NCBI RefSeq assembly: GCF_009936235.1
Contig: NZ_AP022314.1
Coordinates: 3,906,001-3,970,000, forward strand
From: Mycobacterium xenopi
Lineage (GTDB): Bacteria; Actinomycetota; Actinomycetes; Mycobacteriales; Mycobacteriaceae
Direction of reading: 5' to 3'
DNA length: 64,000 bases
A model generated the notes under the pieces. The model had not been told where the DNA came from. It did not search any database and saw only the letters and a list, made by a program, of their open reading frames with translations. This document shows positions 59,640 to 64,000 of this stretch, one piece after another (position 1 is the first letter of the stretch; each line of letters begins with the position of its first letter). The position numbers and the translations under genes are program-made.

Positions 59640-62167
59640 GCGGCTTGCCGGGTGATCGCGTGGTGAGGCGCCGGGCGGGGGCAGCCGCCGCGGCGAGCCG
59701 GCTTCGGCTGTTCAGCGTTCGCGAACTCCTCGTGCACCGTCGCCGCACGATCGCATCGATAACCGTGATGGCAATAGCCGCAGCGTATTTGGTCGCCGTA
59801 TTCGGCATCTTCGGGTCGATCACCGGGTCGGTCAACCGGTTGGCCGACGGGATTGCCGGCATCGCCGCGCTCGAGGTGTCGGGCATCACCGACGCGGGAT
59901 TCCCCGACGCGATAGCCAGCGATGTCGCCGCAGTTCCCGGTGTCGCCACCGCGGCGCCGATGATCCGGACGGCTGCGTTCACACCCTCGGGTCCGGTGCT
60001 GTTGTTCGGCGCGGACGAGAAAAGTGCCGCGTTGCGCGGCGCTCTGAAAGACGCTGTCGGGGTCCAGCCAGCGACACCGTCAGGGGTAACCGACGGTGTC
60101 CAGGTCGGGCCGGCCGTCGGCTATGCGAGGGGCGAGCGCTTCCAGCTGGGCTCAGCGGAGGTCACCGTCACAGCAGTGCTGGAGGGCAAGCAACTGGCAG
60201 CGCTGAACGGCGGACACTATGTCCTGGCTCCACTTCCCTTGGCGCAGAAGATTACTGGTCGACCACGCCAACTCGATTCGATACTCGTCACCATCAAACC
60301 GGGCGCGGATCGCGCCGTGGTCCGCACCTCGATCACCAAAGCGGTGAACGGCCGGGCGATCGTCGCGGACCCGAGCATGCGGGCAACCCGCGCCGGCGAC
60401 GGCGTCAGGCTGATGAACTACATGTCGCTGATCGGCGCGGCGGTTGCGTTGGTGGTGGGTGCGTTTTTGATCTACACCACGATGACGATGGCGATTGCCC
60501 AACGCCGGCCGGTCATCTCGATACTGCGCGCGATCGGCGGCCGGCGCGAAACCATCGTGTGCGACATGCTGTTGGAGGCTGCGGTTCTCGGGCTGCTCGG
60601 CGGCGCCATAGGGTCGGTTATGGGGATTCTCATGGGCCGTACCGCAATTGGCCGATTGCCACCAGCAATGACCCAAGGGCTGGAAGCACGCGTGCAGTAC
60701 TGGCTGCCCGGCTACGCGATACCAGCAGCCTTGACGGCGACCGTGCTCACCAGCGTGGCCGCATCGGCGATGGCGGCGCGACAGGTATACCGGGTGTCGC
60801 CGATCGAGGCGTTGGCGCCGGTCGGGGTGTCAGCGGCCGACCGCGTGCCACGATGGCTGCGGATCGCAAGCGGGTTCGGCGCCGTCGCGGTGCTGGGCGC
60901 CTCGGTCCTGCTCGCCTTCGGCCGGCACGGCACATTCTCGTTCGTGGCAGCACTCGCTGTACTTTGTGCCGAGATCGCGCTCGGCTTTGCTTTCACCGTG
61001 CCGATCGTCAAGGCCACAGCCGCGGCTGCTCAACCGTTCGGAACGGTCGGGGCACTGGCGGCGGCCACCATCGAGCGGGCGCCGCGGCGGGTATGGGCCA
61101 CCGTGATGACCGTGCTCATCGCGGTCGTTACGACCATCGTGATTACCGGCACCAACACCGACATGATCCGGTCCGCCCGCGCGGTCTTCGCGCCGGTCAC
61201 CAATGTTGACGTGTGGGTCAGCGCGGATCCTCCTGACCGCTATCCCACAGACGCTCTGCCGCAGGGTCTTACCGAAAGACTGGCCGCAGTGCCGGGCGTA
61301 GCGCAAGTCGTCGAGGGGGCATGTGGATTCGCTGACGTCGGTGGCACTCGCGTGCTGCTCGACGGGTTTTCCCGCGGGACCGACGATGCGCTCTATCGCG
61401 CGCTGGATGAACAGGTACGCAACGAGGTTCTGGCCGGCCGCGGCGTGGTGCTCACCCAAAATCTCGGCAAGACCCTGGGTGTCGGGGTCGGCGACGGTTT
61501 GCGGCTACAAACGCCACACGGCCCGCGGCAGGCTGCGGTGCTGGCTTTGGTTCCGTACTTCTCGACCGTCATCGGCACCGTCGGGATGGACCTCGACCAC
61601 TTGCGGGCCTGGTTCGACCGTCCTGCGGCGACAACACTGCAGATCTTCGCCGCGCCGGGCGCAGATCGCGCGCGACTGTTGGCAGATGTCCGCCGCGTCG
61701 TGCCCGCACCCAACTACGTTTACGACGGCCGTGTCGCGCTTTCCGGCCTCGAGGCGCCGCTGCACCAGAGCATGTTCATCGCCAACGCGGTATGGATGAT
61801 CGTGGTGTTCGTCGCCGCCGTCGCGGTCCTGAACACGTTGACGCTTTCGGTGCTGGAAAGGCGCCGAGAGCTCGGCGTGCTGCGGGCGATGGGGTCTAGC
61901 CGTCGGTTCGCGCTGCGAATGGTTCTGGCCGAGGCCGCGGGTATCGGTGTCGTCGGTGGCGTCTTGGGATTGGTTCTCGGTGTGACCGACCAGTGGCTCT
62001 ACAGCCTTGTCAGCACGGACATCATGAACTTCGACGTAGCTTTCCGGCCGAACCCGGTCGCGGTCGCGTTCACCGCGGGCGCGGTGGTGCTGAGCCTGCT
62101 CGGCTCGGTGCCGCCCGCGCTGCGCGCCGCGCGGTTGAACATCATCGAGGCGATCAGCGCCGAATAA
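59636..62167 (+). CDS. FtsX-like ABC permease
   Basis: 843 aa with a first N-terminal helix (IASITVMAIAAAYLVAVFGI), a large extracytoplasmic domain and FtsX helices near 260-390 (MSLIGAAVALVVGAFLIYTT). A second extracytoplasmic domain and a C-terminal FtsX unit follow (MIVVFVAAVAVLNTLTLSVL; RRRELGVLRAMGSSRRFALR). Likely a mechanotransmission-type exporter of lipids or small molecules. GTG 59636 is coupled to the ATPase gene. Confidence 0.92.
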   Translation: MSGLPGDRVVRRRAGAAAAASRLRLFSVRELLVHRRRTIASITVMAIAAAYLVAVFGIFGSITGSVNRLADGIAGIAALEVSGITDAGFPDAIASDVAAVPGVATAAPMIRTAAFTPSGPVLLFGADEKSAALRGALKDAVGVQPATPSGVTDGVQVGPAVGYARGERFQLGSAEVTVTAVLEGKQLAALNGGHYVLAPLPLAQKITGRPRQLDSILVTIKPGADRAVVRTSITKAVNGRAIVADPSMRATRAGDGVRLMNYMSLIGAAVALVVGAFLIYTTMTMAIAQRRPVISILRAIGGRRETIVCDMLLEAAVLGLLGGAIGSVMGILMGRTAIGRLPPAMTQGLEARVQYWLPGYAIPAALTATVLTSVAASAMAARQVYRVSPIEALAPVGVSAADRVPRWLRIASGFGAVAVLGASVLLAFGRHGTFSFVAALAVLCAEIALGFAFTVPIVKATAAAAQPFGTVGALAAATIERAPRRVWATVMTVLIAVVTTIVITGTNTDMIRSARAVFAPVTNVDVWVSADPPDRYPTDALPQGLTERLAAVPGVAQVVEGACGFADVGGTRVLLDGFSRGTDDALYRALDEQVRNEVLAGRGVVLTQNLGKTLGVGVGDGLRLQTPHGPRQAAVLALVPYFSTVIGTVGMDLDHLRAWFDRPAATTLQIFAAPGADRARLLADVRRVVPAPNYVYDGRVALSGLEAPLHQSMFIANAVWMIVVFVAAVAVLNTLTLSVLERRRELGVLRAMGSSRRFALRMVLAEAAGIGVVGGVLGLVLGVTDQWLYSLVSTDIMNFDVAFRPNPVAVAFTAGAVVLSLLGSVPPALRAARLNIIEAISAE

Positions 62168-62179
62168 GGCCACGCACTC

Positions 62180-62785
62180 TCATCTGCTGCCCAGATCCAT
62201 TCGGAATGGCGGATATTCGTCACGCATCAACGAGACATACACGGCCACGCGATATCGCCATCGAACCATCCCCATCAGGAAATCGAACATGCCCTGCGAG
62301 ACCGTGCCGGTGGACAACAACCACACCGGGGCGATGACGCAGACCAGCTGCAGCAGCGGCTCCATCGCCCAGCACACCAGTATCTGGGGCAGCCCCAACA
62401 GCCACCACTTCACCAGCACGCCCCATCTCCGGAGTCGCTGCGGGTAGTCGACCTCGAGATCGCCTGGGTAGTCGGGCCGAGACGCCAGCGTGAAAGGCGG
62501 ATACTTGTCGGTGGTGTTCATCGGGAATCGATAGTTCATGACCCGCCACGACCAGCGCAGCACCCCCACGTTGAAGTCGAAGATGGGGCGGGGATAGCGG
62601 CCGGTGAACAAGATGGCGACGCCGGCGACGACGGTCAGCAGCAGATACACCAGGTAGAGCAGGATCAATATGGGATAGTGCGGCACGGCCAGCACGCACC
62701 ATTTGACAAGCCAGAGCCAGCGTGACGGCGCGTCGATACCACCGCGTACCCGGACGGGCTCATCCGGGTGGTTCACCGGTCCCAT
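62180..62785 (-). CDS. DUF4389 membrane protein
   Basis: 201 aa with two repeats of a membrane unit. The first has WLWLVKWCVLAVPHYPILIL and RPIFDFNVGVLRWSWRVMNY; the second has VLVKWWLLGLPQILVCWAME and GMFDFLMGMVRWRYRVAVYV. The FDF-x5-LRW repeats are the DUF4389 hallmark. ATG 62785 has AGGAGG 8 bases upstream and lies inside the end of the upstream monooxygenase gene. Function unknown. Confidence 0.85.
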   Translation of the reverse strand: MGPVNHPDEPVRVRGGIDAPSRWLWLVKWCVLAVPHYPILILLYLVYLLLTVVAGVAILFTGRYPRPIFDFNVGVLRWSWRVMNYRFPMNTTDKYPPFTLASRPDYPGDLEVDYPQRLRRWGVLVKWWLLGLPQILVCWAMEPLLQLVCVIAPVWLLSTGTVSQGMFDFLMGMVRWRYRVAVYVSLMRDEYPPFRMDLGSR

Positions 62786-64000
62786 GCTCGGCACCTCCTG
62801 ACGGGTTCACCGCCGTCGACAACTGGGGCACGACGGGATGGTTGTCGCGGGCGTAGAGGTCTCGACTGATCTGCGCCGACATCTTGCTGTGACTGGTCCA
62901 GCGCAGAAACGTGGTCAGTGCCCACGTCGTGAACCGGTCCGGAACCATTGCCACCGGTTTCAGCGCAGCTTCGCTGCGGGATACCTGCTGGGTGGTCAAC
63001 CACGACACGGCCTTGACTTTGTGTCGCCGGGTGTTTTCATACCAGCGCAGCGCGCCGGGGACATCGGGGCAAAAATCCGAAAGCGCCTTGCACAACACCA
63101 TCGTGTCGAGCAGCGCTTGATTGGTTCCTTGCGCCAGCGTTGGCGGCATCGTATGCGCGGCGTCACCGAGCAACGTCACAGCGCCTTGGCCCGCACGCGG
63201 AATCGGGTGCCGAAAATGCGGGAACGGCGACGGGGCCAAATCCTCGTCGGTCAAGGTGGCAAGTAGTTCATCGACGCAATCGGCCCATCCGGTGAAGTTG
63301 GATCGGATCATGTCGAGCGGACGTTGCGGTCTGACACACTCCGGAGACCACGGCAGGTCGAACCACCACTGCAGGGCCCACCCTCCGGCCGGCCACAGGC
63401 CAAGGTTTGCGTGCTCGCCGATCATCATCAGTGCGACGTGCTTGTCGGCAATCTCCGGAAGGGTGGCCAGGCCCTGCCAGCTGCACCAGCCGGTGGGCCT
63501 GACGCGTTGTGCGCCAACGAATTCGCGCACCACGGAGTGCACTCCGTCCGCGCCGATCAGCACGTCGCCTTCGGCCGAGCTGCCGTCGGCGAACTCGATC
63601 CGAGCTCCGGTGCCGGTGTTGAGTACCTCGACGGCACGCGCGTTGCATCTGACGCGCTCGCCAGGAAAGCCGTCCATTAGCCGTTCCAGCAGGACTCGCC
63701 GGGGGACCATCCGGACCGGCTCGCCGAGCCGGTCCGCGATCGCTGTCACGTCCAAACGGGTGATCGGATGACCCCGGAATGTGTGGACCCGCACGGTGGA
63801 AATCAGCTGGCCGGCCCCCTCCATGTCGACACCCAGCTGCCGCAGCACCGTCGCGCCATTCGACCAAATGGTCACGGCGCCGCCGCCGGGGGTCACATGA
63901 GGGCGCTGTTCGAACACGGTGACGTCATGGCCGTCGCGCAACAAACCCCGAGCCACCGACAGGCCGCCCACGCCCGCGCCGACCACGAGGATCCGAAGCG
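62760..64000 (-). CDS. FAD-dependent aromatic-type monooxygenase (5' end beyond window)
   Basis: More than 408 aa visible; the frame continues off the window edge (LRILVVGAGVGGLSVARGLL), so the true start is just outside. FAD motifs are GAGVGGLSVARG, LIGADGVHSVVREFVGA (DG motif) and TLLGDAAHTMPPTLAQGTNQ (GD motif). This is the PHBH-type class A flavin monooxygenase family, with unknown substrate. It overlaps the DUF4389 gene start by 26 bases. Confidence 0.9.
   Translation of the reverse strand, partial: LRILVVGAGVGGLSVARGLLRDGHDVTVFEQRPHVTPGGGAVTIWSNGATVLRQLGVDMEGAGQLISTVRVHTFRGHPITRLDVTAIADRLGEPVRMVPRRVLLERLMDGFPGERVRCNARAVEVLNTGTGARIEFADGSSAEGDVLIGADGVHSVVREFVGAQRVRPTGWCSWQGLATLPEIADKHVALMMIGEHANLGLWPAGGWALQWWFDLPWSPECVRPQRPLDMIRSNFTGWADCVDELLATLTDEDLAPSPFPHFRHPIPRAGQGAVTLLGDAAHTMPPTLAQGTNQALLDTMVLCKALSDFCPDVPGALRWYENTRRHKVKAVSWLTTQQVSRSEAALKPVAMVPDRFTTWALTTFLRWTSHSKMSAQISRDLYARDNHPVVPQLSTAVNPSGGAEHGTGEPPG

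Overview
The window is high-GC chromosomal DNA from a Mycobacterium, most likely a slow grower. Gene content and order match the M. tuberculosis Rv3413c to Rv3465 interval: rsdA-sigD-Rv3415c-whiB3-groEL1-groES-tsaD-rimI-tsaB-tsaE-alr-gadB-nnr-glmS-Rv3438-Rv3439c/3440c-glmM-rpsI-rplM-ESX-4-cut3/cut4-truA-rplQ-rpoA-rpsD-rpsK-rpsM-rpmJ-infA-Rv3463-rmlB-rmlC. The Rv-number comparisons come from memory of that genome; the species was not determined.

Layout. 1-2652: sigma-D module (rsdA, cut by the window edge, and sigD), an Rv3415c-like gene and whiB3. 2649-7763: an accessory block absent between whiB3 and groEL1 in M. tuberculosis. It holds a decayed adenylate cyclase, a three-gene type VII secretion-like operon (small helical partner, WXG-type effector with glycine-zipper tail, small membrane protein), an unknown gene, an intact IS1380-family element with 5-bp target duplication, and a DUF2510 membrane gene with a nonsense codon. 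7884-18803: groEL1/groES with a CIRCE operator, a secreted C39-like protease, the t6A and alanine racemase cluster, gadB and a frameshifted nnr. 18949-23043: a Baeyer-Villiger monooxygenase/SDR operon bracketed by two paralogous rhomboid-like genes. 23125-28963: glmS, two paralogous tryptophan-rich secreted proteins around a Ddn-like protein, a cupin pseudogene, an Rv3438-like protein and an F420-type oxidoreductase.

28960-32840: a flavin amine oxidase gene split exactly by a 2458-bp IS3-family element. The 28-bp imperfect terminal repeats and TAC duplication show that an XPF/ERCC4-type nuclease gene lies inside the element as cargo. 32861-46569: Rv3439c/Rv3440c-like pair, glmM, rpsI/rplM separated by a 54-bp VNTR, and the ESX-4 locus, in which eccB4 is reduced to its N-terminus. 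46700-56456: two cutinases, truA, the ribosomal protein/rpoA/infA genes, two tandem LLM proteins, rmlB and rmlC. 56553-64000: a small secreted protein, a methyltransferase/SRPBCC pair, a MacB-like ABC exporter, a DUF4389 membrane protein and an FAD monooxygenase cut by the window edge.

Caution: several genes, including the normally essential glmM, are broken by apparent one-base indels in GC-rich runs. Some frameshifts reported here are therefore probably sequencing errors. The two transposon insertions and the eccB4 loss cannot be explained by single-base errors.
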